Shown one piece after another: positions 1 through 5,566 of a DNA stretch of 6,348 nt (within the stretch, counting starts at the first letter, position 1; each line of letters starts with the position of its first letter). The position numbers and the translations under genes are program-made. The stretch is from contig VBOF01000039.1 in assembly GCA_005877855.1 (NCBI GenBank), forward strand, positions 1-6,348, written 5' to 3'. This DNA comes from Nitrospirota bacterium. Its GTDB lineage: Bacteria > Nitrospirota > Nitrospiria > Nitrospirales > NS-4. The notes under the pieces were generated by a model, which did not search any database, had not been told where the DNA came from, and saw nothing but the letters and a program-made list of their open reading frames with translations.

Positions 1-1718
1 GGAATCGCCGCGCAGTTCATCTTGACGAAGGTCCGCTCGCGACGCTTACTCAGGTTGTGGATCGCGCGAGCGATGAGCTCCTTGCCTGTGCCGGTCTCGC
101 CCTGAATCAGCGCAGTGGAGTCGGTCGGCGCGACGGTCTCCACTTGCTTGAGAATACGCTTCAATGCTGCGCTCTCCCCGATGATCTCCTCGAAGTTGTA
201 CTCGGTGCGGATTTCGTCCTCGAGGTAGAGTTTCTCGCGCCGCAGCTCCTGGGTCATCCGTTCTTGCTCAGTCACATCCATGCAAGCGCCGACGAAACCT
301 GTGACCACACCGTTTTCGCGCACTGGAGTACCAACCTCACGTACAAAGCGAAGCTCGCCGTCAGGTCGGATGATGCGGTACTTGACGTCATAGCCTTGAC
401 CTTCCGACACCAGTTTTTTTTCAGCTTCCTCGATGAGCTTGCGGTCTTCGGGGTGGTATATACGCAGAAAGTCCGCGAGAGTCGGATTTCCCTTTGCCGG
501 GTCTAACCCGAAGATGTTAAACACCTCCCGTGAATAGTAATTGTGGGTTTCAGAGGGATCCCACGCCCAGCTTCCCACCCCGGTGAGCCGCTGCGCTTGG
601 GTGAGGTAGGCTTCTTCACGCGTGAGCTTGTCTTTCAACTCGGTGATCTGCTGATAGGCGAGCGCGTTCTCAACCGCGATCGCGATCTGGTTGGCCACTT
701 GGCTGAGCAAATCGACATCGTCCTGGCTAAAGGCGCCAGGATTAAGGCTGGCGATGTTGAGTGACCCCAACAACCGGTTATGTGATTTGAGCGGCACGCA
801 GCAGCCGGATTTCACGCCCTCCGCGAGCAGGAGCCGACCAACGTCGGATTGTAATCGTTTGAGATCGCCATCATCGAACAGCGCCGGCTTGCCCGTCCTG
901 ATGGCGGGACCCGCAGGCGTGCTGTCGACAGGGCCCACGAGGCCTTCTTTGAGCAAGCCTTTGCCACTCGAACTCTCCACCAGGGCATGCCGACGAACGA
1001 CCTCATTCTCAGGATCGTAGAGGTAGAGGCTAGCAAGCACATGCGGGATCACCCGACGGAGGGATGCCGTCGTCGCCGCAAACACGTCCCGGAGATCTAG
1101 GCGAGAGACCACTGCATTGTTCACTTCGAGCAGCAGGCGCAGGCGGTCGCGCTCATGCGTCAATTGTTGCTGGTAGCCCTGGACGCTCTGAGAGTTCAGC
1201 GCGTTGTCCACGGCGACCGCCACCTGTCTGGCCACCTGTTGTAGGAATTCCAGATCGGCATCACTGTATGCGGCTTCTTGCAGGCTTCCGAGTCCAAGCG
1301 CACCCAACCGTCGCTGTGCGGTGGTCAGTGGTACCGCGCAGAAAGACTTCACCCCTAGCTCAAGCATGCAGGGCGTGACTTTAGGAAAACGCGTCTCCTC
1401 CTCGACCCGTGGAATCACCAGGGGCTGCTGCGTGTGCCACACCCATCCGCCTGGAGATTCGTCTACGGGCAATTCGCTGCAAGGCGGCAGATCGCCGGCT
1501 TGTGGGGTTTCCAAGACATGCAGCCGCATGGCATGCCGCTCCGGATCATAGAGCAGCAACCGCATGTGTTCGAAGTTGACCACGCGATGCAGTCGCTGGG
1601 CGAGGTCCTGACAGAGCCCCGTCAGATCCCGGTGGACGGAAATCGCCTCCGAGACCTCCAACAGGGCTTGGTACTGCTCCGTCAGAGTGTCGCAGGGGGA
1701 TGCGGAATGCCGATCCAT
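1..1718 (-). CDS. sigma-54-dependent transcriptional activator, GAF-GAF-PAS-AAA+ (3' end beyond window)
   Basis: This is an enhancer-binding protein that would use ATP hydrolysis to open sigma-54 RNA polymerase promoters in response to a signal sensed at its N-terminus. Translated from the ATG at 1718, the frame stays open for 572 codons to the window edge, with no frameshift. Domains in order: GAF 1 (about residues 30-175), GAF 2 (about 205-355), PAS with its PAC tail (about 375-485, with the motif YHPEDR near 421), a charged linker helix (485-505), then the AAA+ start with IIGES at 512 and Walker A GETGTGKE at 540-547. Walker B, the GAFTGA loop and the DNA-binding HTH lie off the left edge. 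No receiver domain is present, so control is by ligand or redox state at GAF/PAS, as in FhlA or NorR, rather than by phosphorylation. The start lacks a Shine-Dalgarno sequence. An in-frame TGA 33 nt upstream and no NTG codon between make 1718 the earliest start. The domain calls are firm; the signal and target genes are unknown. Confidence 0.93.
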   Translation of the reverse strand, partial: MDRHSASPCDTLTEQYQALLEVSEAISVHRDLTGLCQDLAQRLHRVVNFEHMRLLLYDPERHAMRLHVLETPQAGDLPPCSELPVDESPGGWVWHTQQPLVIPRVEEETRFPKVTPCMLELGVKSFCAVPLTTAQRRLGALGLGSLQEAAYSDADLEFLQQVARQVAVAVDNALNSQSVQGYQQQLTHERDRLRLLLEVNNAVVSRLDLRDVFAATTASLRRVIPHVLASLYLYDPENEVVRRHALVESSSGKGLLKEGLVGPVDSTPAGPAIRTGKPALFDDGDLKRLQSDVGRLLLAEGVKSGCCVPLKSHNRLLGSLNIASLNPGAFSQDDVDLLSQVANQIAIAVENALAYQQITELKDKLTREEAYLTQAQRLTGVGSWAWDPSETHNYYSREVFNIFGLDPAKGNPTLADFLRIYHPEDRKLIEEAEKKLVSEGQGYDVKYRIIRPDGELRFVREVGTPVRENGVVTGFVGACMDVTEQERMTQELRREKLYLEDEIRTEYNFEEIIGESAALKRILKQVETVAPTDSTALIQGETGTGKELIARAIHNLSKRRERTFVKMNCAAI

Positions 1719-1751
1719 GGGCGCTAAGTATGCCCGATTACAGCGGTGTCC

Positions 1752-2639
1752 TCAAGGGGCATAAAGTGATTTCTTGGCCGCTCGCCGGGCCAGCAGGAGC
1801 CGCAGCTCCCCTTTCATGCGGTCGGCGGGCAGGTGCACGCGGTCACCATGGCCCGGCAGGACCCACTCGAAGGGATACTCAAGCAGCCTTTCAGCCGAGC
1901 GGCGCAAAGCAGACTCCTTCCAGACATAGACAGTGGCCAGGCGCAGGCCGTTGATCTCCCGGTCCCACGCCATGTGATCGCCGGTGAAAAGATACCGGTT
2001 CCGATACAGCAGCGCCATGCTGCCGTCGGTGTGCCCGGGGACCGGAATGATCCGGAAGTCCGGCGACGTCTCTACCGTGTCCAGGCCGTCAACAATCCAT
2101 TCGGCGTCCGGCTGGGCGTCCGCATCGGCACGATGGATGATCCGCTTCGCGCCGAAGTGTTTCGCATAGCGAGGCGCATCGCCGATGTCGTCCTCGTGCG
2201 TCAAGAAGATGTACGCGATCCCGCCAAACCGCTCGAACGCGTCCACCAATTTCTTCATGTAGCGGGGCGCATCAACCAGCCAGTTGCCGCCTGGGTGTCG
2301 GATGAAATAACTGTTCGCGCCGAAGGACTTCTCGGAGTTGAAGCCGTTGTAGTAGACATGGTGTTCGATCAGCATCGGGAAGCTCTCGGTGGCCGCACGC
2401 ATGATGGCCTTTTCCGGCACAAGGGCACCGATCGACCCGACGGGACAGGCCAGGAGCGCCTGGTAGGCCTGGTAGCGTTCGGCCTCGCTCTCCGGCTGGC
2501 GATAGACGGACGAGTACTCGCCGTTCTCGACGAACGACTTCGGCGCCAATTGCCGGCAGGTGTCGCAGTTGATGCAGGTGGCATCCACGAAGAAGTTGCC
2601 GGCAATGTTGGTGGGAAGGCGCTTGGTGGCATCAGCCAT
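1752..2639 (-). CDS. ferredoxin-domain / metallo-beta-lactamase-fold hydrolase fusion protein
   Basis: This is a 295-residue soluble protein with no signal peptide. The N-terminal part is a single-cluster ferredoxin-like domain: C22, C25, C28 (CINCDTC) and C65 followed by Pro, enough for one [4Fe-4S] cluster. From about residue 90 it becomes a metallo-beta-lactamase fold: strand and Asp at WLVDAP (D123), LTHEDDIGD (147-154), PGHTDGS (H203), TGDH (D221) and PGHGD (H264). The usual HxHxDH is replaced by H148-E-D150-D151-I-G-D154, so metal binding is atypical. Similar ferredoxin-MBL proteins occur in cyanobacteria and plants, mostly uncharacterised; this is recalled family knowledge. The substrate is unknown. 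The frame also allows a GTG start at 2675. I prefer the ATG at 2639 because AGGAGA stands directly before it, because the extra 12 residues look unstructured, and because this leaves room for a divergent promoter. The spacing of that Shine-Dalgarno is, however, very short. The regulator at 1718 follows 33 nt downstream and is probably co-transcribed. Confidence 0.9.
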   Translation of the reverse strand: MADATKRLPTNIAGNFFVDATCINCDTCRQLAPKSFVENGEYSSVYRQPESEAERYQAYQALLACPVGSIGALVPEKAIMRAATESFPMLIEHHVYYNGFNSEKSFGANSYFIRHPGGNWLVDAPRYMKKLVDAFERFGGIAYIFLTHEDDIGDAPRYAKHFGAKRIIHRADADAQPDAEWIVDGLDTVETSPDFRIIPVPGHTDGSMALLYRNRYLFTGDHMAWDREINGLRLATVYVWKESALRRSAERLLEYPFEWVLPGHGDRVHLPADRMKGELRLLLARRAAKKSLYAP

Positions 2640-2674
2640 TCTCCTATGATACTCCCTCGCCGTTGGTTGGGCCA

Positions 2675-2686
2675 CTAACCTGTTAG
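2675..2686. repeat. 12-bp palindrome CTAAC-CT-GTTAG, possible operator
   Basis: Two perfect 5-bp arms with a 2-bp centre sit between the divergent ferredoxin-MBL and hydrolase genes. The right arm overlaps the -10 box of the hydrolase promoter candidate. A dimeric repressor bound here would block that promoter and could affect the opposite gene. The repeat is seen directly; its function is inferred, and a palindrome this short can occur by chance. Confidence 0.3.
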
Positions 2687-2689
2687 AAT
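2681..2689 (+). promoter_or_regulatory. extended -10 promoter element (TGTTAGAAT) of the hydrolase operon
   Basis: TG-n-TAGAAT matches the extended -10 consensus of the housekeeping sigma factor, with five of six bases of the hexamer. The -35 region around 2661-2668 is poor, which is normal for extended -10 promoters. Transcription would start near 2696, the first base of the hydrolase start codon, so the mRNA would be leaderless. The G and A of the TAG inside the -10 box also close the hydrolase reading frame upstream. Confidence 0.45.
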
Positions 2690-2695
2690 GGTGGT

Positions 2696-3487
2696 ATGGA
2701 AGAAGCGCTGACGTTCACGGACCCTGCGGGGCACAAGGTCGCGGGAATCCTGGCGACGCCGGTGGAAAAGACGGACCGCATGGCCGTGCTCTGTCACGGC
2801 TTCCTTTCCAACAAGAACAGCAAGACCAACCAGGCTTTGACAGCCTTGCTGCCGCCGCAGGGCATCGGCACGTTCCGGTTCGATTTCTTCGGCCAGGGCG
2901 AGAGTGAGGGGCCGTTTGAGCGGATCACCGTCTCTCTGGCTGTAGGTCAAGCCTTGGCGGGGTTGGACCTGATGAGTTCGAAAGGCTATCGAAAGCTGGC
3001 GTTGGTGGGATCGAGCTTCGGCGGATTGGTGGCGCTTCTCGCCGCCGCACAACGTCCGCGTATTGCGTGCATGGCATTGAAGTGCCCCGTGCCGGACTTT
3101 CCGGAGATGCTGAACTTAGAATTCGGCGAGACCGGGATGGCCCAATGGAAGGCGACCGACACGATCCCCAACGTGGTCCCCGGCGGAAGCGGGCGCATCA
3201 AGCTTTCGTACGCGTTCTACGAGGACAGCCTGTGCCACAACGGCTTCGACGCGGCGAAAGTGATCACGGCGCCCAGCGTCATCGTCCAAGGCGCTCACGA
3301 TGAATACGTGCCGCCTCGTCAGATCCTGAAGCTGTCGGAGTCGCTGGGAGGCCCGAACTCTGTGGCGTGGCTGCCCGACGCCGATCACCACTTCTCCAGA
3401 CCGGAGGACTTTCAGAGGATGACGACCCTGCTGAGCAACTGGGTCGCCGATCACCTGAACGCTCCCTGCGGCTTCGGCTTCGGATAG
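2696..3487 (+). CDS. alpha/beta hydrolase (serine hydrolase)
   Basis: This is a 263-residue cytoplasmic protein of the alpha/beta hydrolase fold, of the size of small single-domain esterases or acyl hydrolases. Visible landmarks: the oxyanion-hole segment HGFLSNKNS (34-42), RFDFFGQGES (61-70), the nucleophile elbow GSSFGG with Ser107, the acidic residue Asp202 in GAHDEYV, and the catalytic His231 in DADHHFS. All three triad residues are therefore present, and it should be active on an ester, thioester or peptide bond. The substrate cannot be told from sequence; a feruloyl-esterase-like or general esterase role is only a guess. The start at 2696 is forced: an in-frame TAG lies at 2684-2686 and no start codon lies between. 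There is no Shine-Dalgarno, in keeping with leaderless translation. The zinc-ribbon membrane protein starts 8 nt after its stop. Confidence 0.93.
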   Translation: MEEALTFTDPAGHKVAGILATPVEKTDRMAVLCHGFLSNKNSKTNQALTALLPPQGIGTFRFDFFGQGESEGPFERITVSLAVGQALAGLDLMSSKGYRKLALVGSSFGGLVALLAAAQRPRIACMALKCPVPDFPEMLNLEFGETGMAQWKATDTIPNVVPGGSGRIKLSYAFYEDSLCHNGFDAAKVITAPSVIVQGAHDEYVPPRQILKLSESLGGPNSVAWLPDADHHFSRPEDFQRMTTLLSNWVADHLNAPCGFGFG

Positions 3488-3495
3488 ATCCTCTT

Positions 3496-4449
3496 ATGCT
3501 GCGACTGCTATTCCAAAACCTGGAGCAGACTCTCGGTCCAGCCCTCTCGCAGGTCTCATTGTTCTTTTACTATGGCGGGCTGACCCTCCTGGTATTCGTG
3601 GCGCTGGTGCCGGTGTGGCGGGTCTGGATAGAGGATGTGACCGCGGGCATGGGGATCGAACGGCGATGGGTGATGACCTGCTCTAACTGCGGGAAGCTAA
3701 CGATCGTCGCAGGCCGCAGGTGCGGCATTTGCGAATGGGACCTCGACATTCCAGTAATCGTGCGCCTCTGGACGTTTTTCACGGGAAGAGGTGAAGGGAC
3801 AGTGACACGGCGCCTCAGGTGGTGGATCCACCTTCTCGGGGGCGTCACCTTCCTCCTCCTCTCGATCTGGATCGTGACCTCCACAGAAGGGCTGGCCCCG
3901 CAAGGATCGTTGCATCGGCTCTTTTTAGGCTTCTCGTTTGTCGCTCTGGCGATGTTCGGCTGGCTAGCCGGGCGTGCCCTACGGATTGGGCAGCAAGGGG
4001 TGCTGGCTCGCGTTGGCGACGCGGCGATGGCGCTGACGGCAATTGGGGCAATGGCCGTCGCTCTGTTTCTGACCGATGCTGTAAGACACACGAAGGAAGT
4101 CCCGCTTGCTCGGTTCGACACGATCGCCAACGCCGCCAGAATTGGTGAACGCGTCCTCCCTCTTCCACAAGGGGAGATCGGATTCAACTACCTCCAACTG
4201 GACCAGGAGAACCTGGGGTATCATCGGATCATTGCGTTGGGCTTCTCAGGCAGTGAGCGCATGCCGCTTCAGCGGAACGCGCTGAAAGAGCAGATCATCA
4301 GGCATCTTCGCAAGCATGCGGCCGGCTACACGGCTCGCGGACTCACGGTCCGCTTGCGCACTGACCGTCTCCAAATTGTGCCGGGTCAGTCCTACGAGGT
4401 GATCGAGCGGGAAGGGCAAGTGCTGCTGCGAAGCGTAGCCAGTAGGTAA
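3496..4449 (+). CDS. four-helix membrane protein with a cytoplasmic zinc ribbon, function unknown
   Basis: I do not recognise a named family for this 317-residue protein. Hydrophobic segments lie at about 22-44, 110-129, 139-159 and 174-193. Between the first and second is a zinc ribbon: C62-x2-C65 and C76-x2-C79, in CSNCGK and CGICEWD. Basic residues before the second helix (R105, R106, R108) and after the third (R160, R163) put the ribbon and that loop in the cytoplasm. The N-terminus and the 195-317 tail would then be on the outer side. The tail looks like a soluble mixed alpha/beta domain with no motif I know. The frame is open upstream to 3367, but that part would overlap the hydrolase by about 40 codons and is charged and low in complexity, so the ATG at 3496 is chosen. 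That start has no clear Shine-Dalgarno, and translation is probably coupled to the hydrolase. The product could be a small-molecule or redox-linked membrane sensor or an assembly factor; this is speculation. Confidence 0.82.
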   Translation: MLRLLFQNLEQTLGPALSQVSLFFYYGGLTLLVFVALVPVWRVWIEDVTAGMGIERRWVMTCSNCGKLTIVAGRRCGICEWDLDIPVIVRLWTFFTGRGEGTVTRRLRWWIHLLGGVTFLLLSIWIVTSTEGLAPQGSLHRLFLGFSFVALAMFGWLAGRALRIGQQGVLARVGDAAMALTAIGAMAVALFLTDAVRHTKEVPLARFDTIANAARIGERVLPLPQGEIGFNYLQLDQENLGYHRIIALGFSGSERMPLQRNALKEQIIRHLRKHAAGYTARGLTVRLRTDRLQIVPGQSYEVIEREGQVLLRSVASR

Positions 4450-4456
4450 GGGAAGA

Positions 4457-4855
4457 TCAAGGAGCCGCTGCTCCTGGGGAAGACGGCAGGGCATGGGCCT
4501 TAGGCCGAGGTGTTGGGTCCAGCCTTCTTACCCGCTCGATCGCTGGTTCGTCTACAAACGGCTCGTACCGCCTGAGAGCCAGTGTTAGTGTGTCCCCCTG
4601 CTGAACCAGGAGGTCAATCTCTGCCACCTTTTTCTTAAAAGTTACGAGGAACGACCCCTGACTAGTCTGGACCGTCAGAAGAAGGCGATCCCCCTCTCGC
4701 AGTTTCCGCACGACTTCTCCGTCAATGGTTTCAGCTTTTTTTATCCGAAACGCTTCGTGCAGATAGGGACCGGCCACGTCCGGAGCAAAGATCGTCCCAA
4801 CAACGCCGAGCGCAATCCCGACCAACAGGATGAGAAAGACCAGCCAGGGCTTCAT
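4457..4855 (-). CDS. small membrane-anchored extracytoplasmic protein, function unknown
   Basis: This 132-residue protein is not one I recognise. Residues 3-23 form a single very hydrophobic helix (a signal anchor or uncleaved signal; no lipobox Cys). The rest would lie in the periplasm or outside. Residues 43-100 alternate hydrophobic and polar residues with GD turns (EGDRLLL, QGDTLTL), suggesting a small beta-barrel of OB or SH3 type. The C-terminus (111-132) is rich in Pro and Ala and is probably disordered. The start is secure: AAGGAGG stands 6 nt before the ATG. The gene is convergent with the zinc-ribbon membrane gene, with 7 nt between the stop codons. It has its own promoter candidate at 4944-4972. 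A run of seven A in the coding strand covers codons 38-40 (ATA AAA AAA). Confidence 0.8.
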   Translation of the reverse strand: MKPWLVFLILLVGIALGVVGTIFAPDVAGPYLHEAFRIKKAETIDGEVVRKLREGDRLLLTVQTSQGSFLVTFKKKVAEIDLLVQQGDTLTLALRRYEPFVDEPAIERVRRLDPTPRPKAHALPSSPGAAAP

Positions 4856-4861
4856 GATGGG

Positions 4862-4868
4862 CCTCCTT
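4862..4868 (-). promoter_or_regulatory. strong ribosome binding site of the small membrane protein
   Basis: AAGGAGG on the minus strand is an almost full match to the anti-Shine-Dalgarno, with an ideal 6-nt gap to the ATG at 4855. It contrasts with every other gene start in this window, where the Shine-Dalgarno is absent or crowded against the start codon. Confidence 0.85.
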
Positions 4869-4943
4869 CTCCCGAGAGTCTCTCATGCCTCCGCTCGGCA
4901 CTTCCGACGCACGGGGGATGCGGTATTAAGGCAACCGCTTCCA

Positions 4944-4972
4944 AGTATTCAGATGAAAATTGGGAGAGTCAA
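4944..4972 (-). promoter_or_regulatory. sigma-70-type promoter for the small membrane protein gene
   Basis: On the minus strand, TTGACT (-35, 4967-4972) and AATACT (-10, 4944-4949) are separated by exactly 17 bp. The -35 matches five of six and the -10 four of six consensus bases. Transcription would start near 4937, giving a leader of about 82 nt before the ATG at 4855. Confidence 0.55.
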
Positions 4973-5120
4973 GCTTTCTAAGTGCGGGGTCTGCAGGTTA
5001 CTAACGAAGCTAGGCCACCCTGCGGGACGCTCTCAAGCGTGGCTTGGGTCAATCAAGGAAAGGTGTGGGGGCGCTCGAACCAGAGGCCCTGGACCGGTTT
5101 AAGGGGCAGGTCAAATCTGC

Positions 5121-5465
5121 TCAGAGCACAAATTTCACCCCGACGAAATACAAACCGTTCCGTCCAAATGGCACCGGGCGTTTCCAGCGCACTTCGGCCA
5201 GGGTCGGCGTCCCGGCCACCACAGCCGGCATGGGGAACTCGACGCGCAGCACCTGGTCAATTGCCGGCTCCCAATCTGTCAGCAAACACATGCCCCCGCT
5301 CCCGACGTTGATGGTGAGGCCGGTCCTTGGCCGGCCTCCCATGCTCCCCGCCTCGCTGATGGCTGCGCGAGGTTCGTAGGGCACGGGACGCATGAGCGGG
5401 AATCGGTCTCCCCGCGCCGATTCATCCCCGAACATCGAACTGGGCCACTTCGAACCCGTCGTCAT
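5121..5465 (-). CDS. PilZ-domain protein with degenerate c-di-GMP motifs
   Basis: This is a 114-residue soluble protein, the size of a stand-alone PilZ domain. The segment TINVGSGGMCLLTD (51-64) aligns with the [D/N]-x-S-x-x-G motif, with Asn53 first and Gly58 last, but Gly55 instead of Ser. Upstream, where RxxxR is expected, the sequence is ARGDR (17-21), so the first Arg is Ala while Arg21 remains. The C-terminal strands EVRWKRP and LYFVGVKFV are typical of the PilZ barrel. PilZ proteins bind cyclic di-GMP and act on motility, secretion or polysaccharide synthesis through partner contacts. With two motif positions changed, this one may bind weakly or be a non-binding adaptor. The start at 5465 has AGGGAG only one base from the ATG, and the next Met is at residue 11. 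The CPBP protease-like gene ends 101 nt upstream in the same direction, with a separate promoter candidate between. Confidence 0.83.
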   Translation of the reverse strand: MTTGSKWPSSMFGDESARGDRFPLMRPVPYEPRAAISEAGSMGGRPRTGLTINVGSGGMCLLTDWEPAIDQVLRVEFPMPAVVAGTPTLAEVRWKRPVPFGRNGLYFVGVKFVL

Positions 5466-5469
5466 GCTC

Positions 5470-5530
5470 CCTAGCCTGGTGAGGAACAGGAAACACTAGC
5501 CGGCGAATGAAAGGAAAGCTACAGGCTAGG
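5470..5530. repeat. 9-bp inverted repeat CCTAGCCTG / CAGGCTAGG flanking the PilZ gene start region
   Basis: Perfect arms at 5470-5478 and 5522-5530 are 43 bp apart. The outer arm covers the -10 box of the PilZ promoter; the inner arm lies just upstream of the ATG. A third copy of the core CTAGCC lies between them at 5496-5501. Since the outer arm is upstream of the expected transcription start, the repeat cannot fold in the mRNA. If it is functional it would act as DNA sites for a regulator. Confidence 0.3.
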
Positions 5531-5551
5531 CCATCCATCGGGACCTGTCAA
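5523..5551 (-). promoter_or_regulatory. sigma-70-type promoter of the PilZ gene
   Basis: On the minus strand, a perfect TTGACA (-35, 5546-5551) is followed after 17 bp by TAGCCT (-10, 5523-5528, three of six consensus bases, including the essential first T, second A and last T). Transcription would start near 5516, leaving a leader of about 50 nt. Two copies of GGGACCT (plus strand, 5540-5546 and 5554-5560, 14 bp apart) bracket the -35 box and could be regulator sites. Confidence 0.5.
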
Positions 5552-5566
5552 GGGGGACCTAACGGC

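Larger units (their letters stand above)
4856..5120. other. intergenic stretch between the PilZ gene and the small membrane protein gene
   Basis: These 265 bases hold no convincing gene. The short open frames here show no recognisable protein features or ribosome binding sites. The stretch contains the good minus-strand promoter at 4944-4972. It also holds a weaker promoter-like arrangement, TTGAGA (5031-5036), 18-bp spacer, TAGCTT (5007-5012), on the same strand. No hairpin with a T-run that could terminate the PilZ transcript is visible, so read-through from the PilZ gene into the small membrane protein gene is possible. Confidence 0.5.

Noticed and set aside
1430..1450. TGGCACAC sequence on the minus strand as a sigma-54 (-24/-12) promoter
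   Set aside because: The -12 element TTGC is absent at the required spacing and the site is inside the GAF 1 coding region.
57..1551. Several plus-strand open frames of 73-149 codons
   Set aside because: They are all antisense to the continuous GAF-GAF-PAS-AAA+ frame, which carries definite motifs such as the Walker A loop.
1833..2678. Long plus-strand open frame (281 codons) antisense to the ferredoxin-MBL gene
   Set aside because: It lies wholly opposite a gene with clear domain motifs, has no recognisable features, and is rich in Arg/Val/Gly as expected for a GC-rich antisense shadow.
3367..3495. Longer N-terminus of the zinc-ribbon membrane protein starting at 3367
   Set aside because: It would overlap the end of the hydrolase by about 120 bp, adds a charged low-complexity stretch before a normal membrane-protein N-terminus, and has no ribosome binding site.
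3570..4187. Minus-strand open frame of 205 codons
   Set aside because: It is antisense to the zinc-ribbon membrane protein and has a proline/arginine/serine-rich composition with no fold signal.
4460..4475. Hairpin AGGAGC-CGCT-GCTCCT at the convergent gene ends, possible terminator
   Set aside because: The 6-bp stem has no T-run on either strand and lies inside the last codons of the minus-strand gene, where it encodes Ala-Ala-Ala.
5055..5105. tRNA T-loop-like sequence GGTTCGAG on the minus strand, possible tRNA remnant
   Set aside because: The flanking bases do not form a T-stem, there is no D-arm or anticodon arm upstream, and no CCA end.
4757..5311. Small plus-strand frames of 74-109 codons across the 4856-5120 gap
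   Set aside because: They overlap each other and the flanking minus-strand genes, lack ribosome binding sites and show no protein features.
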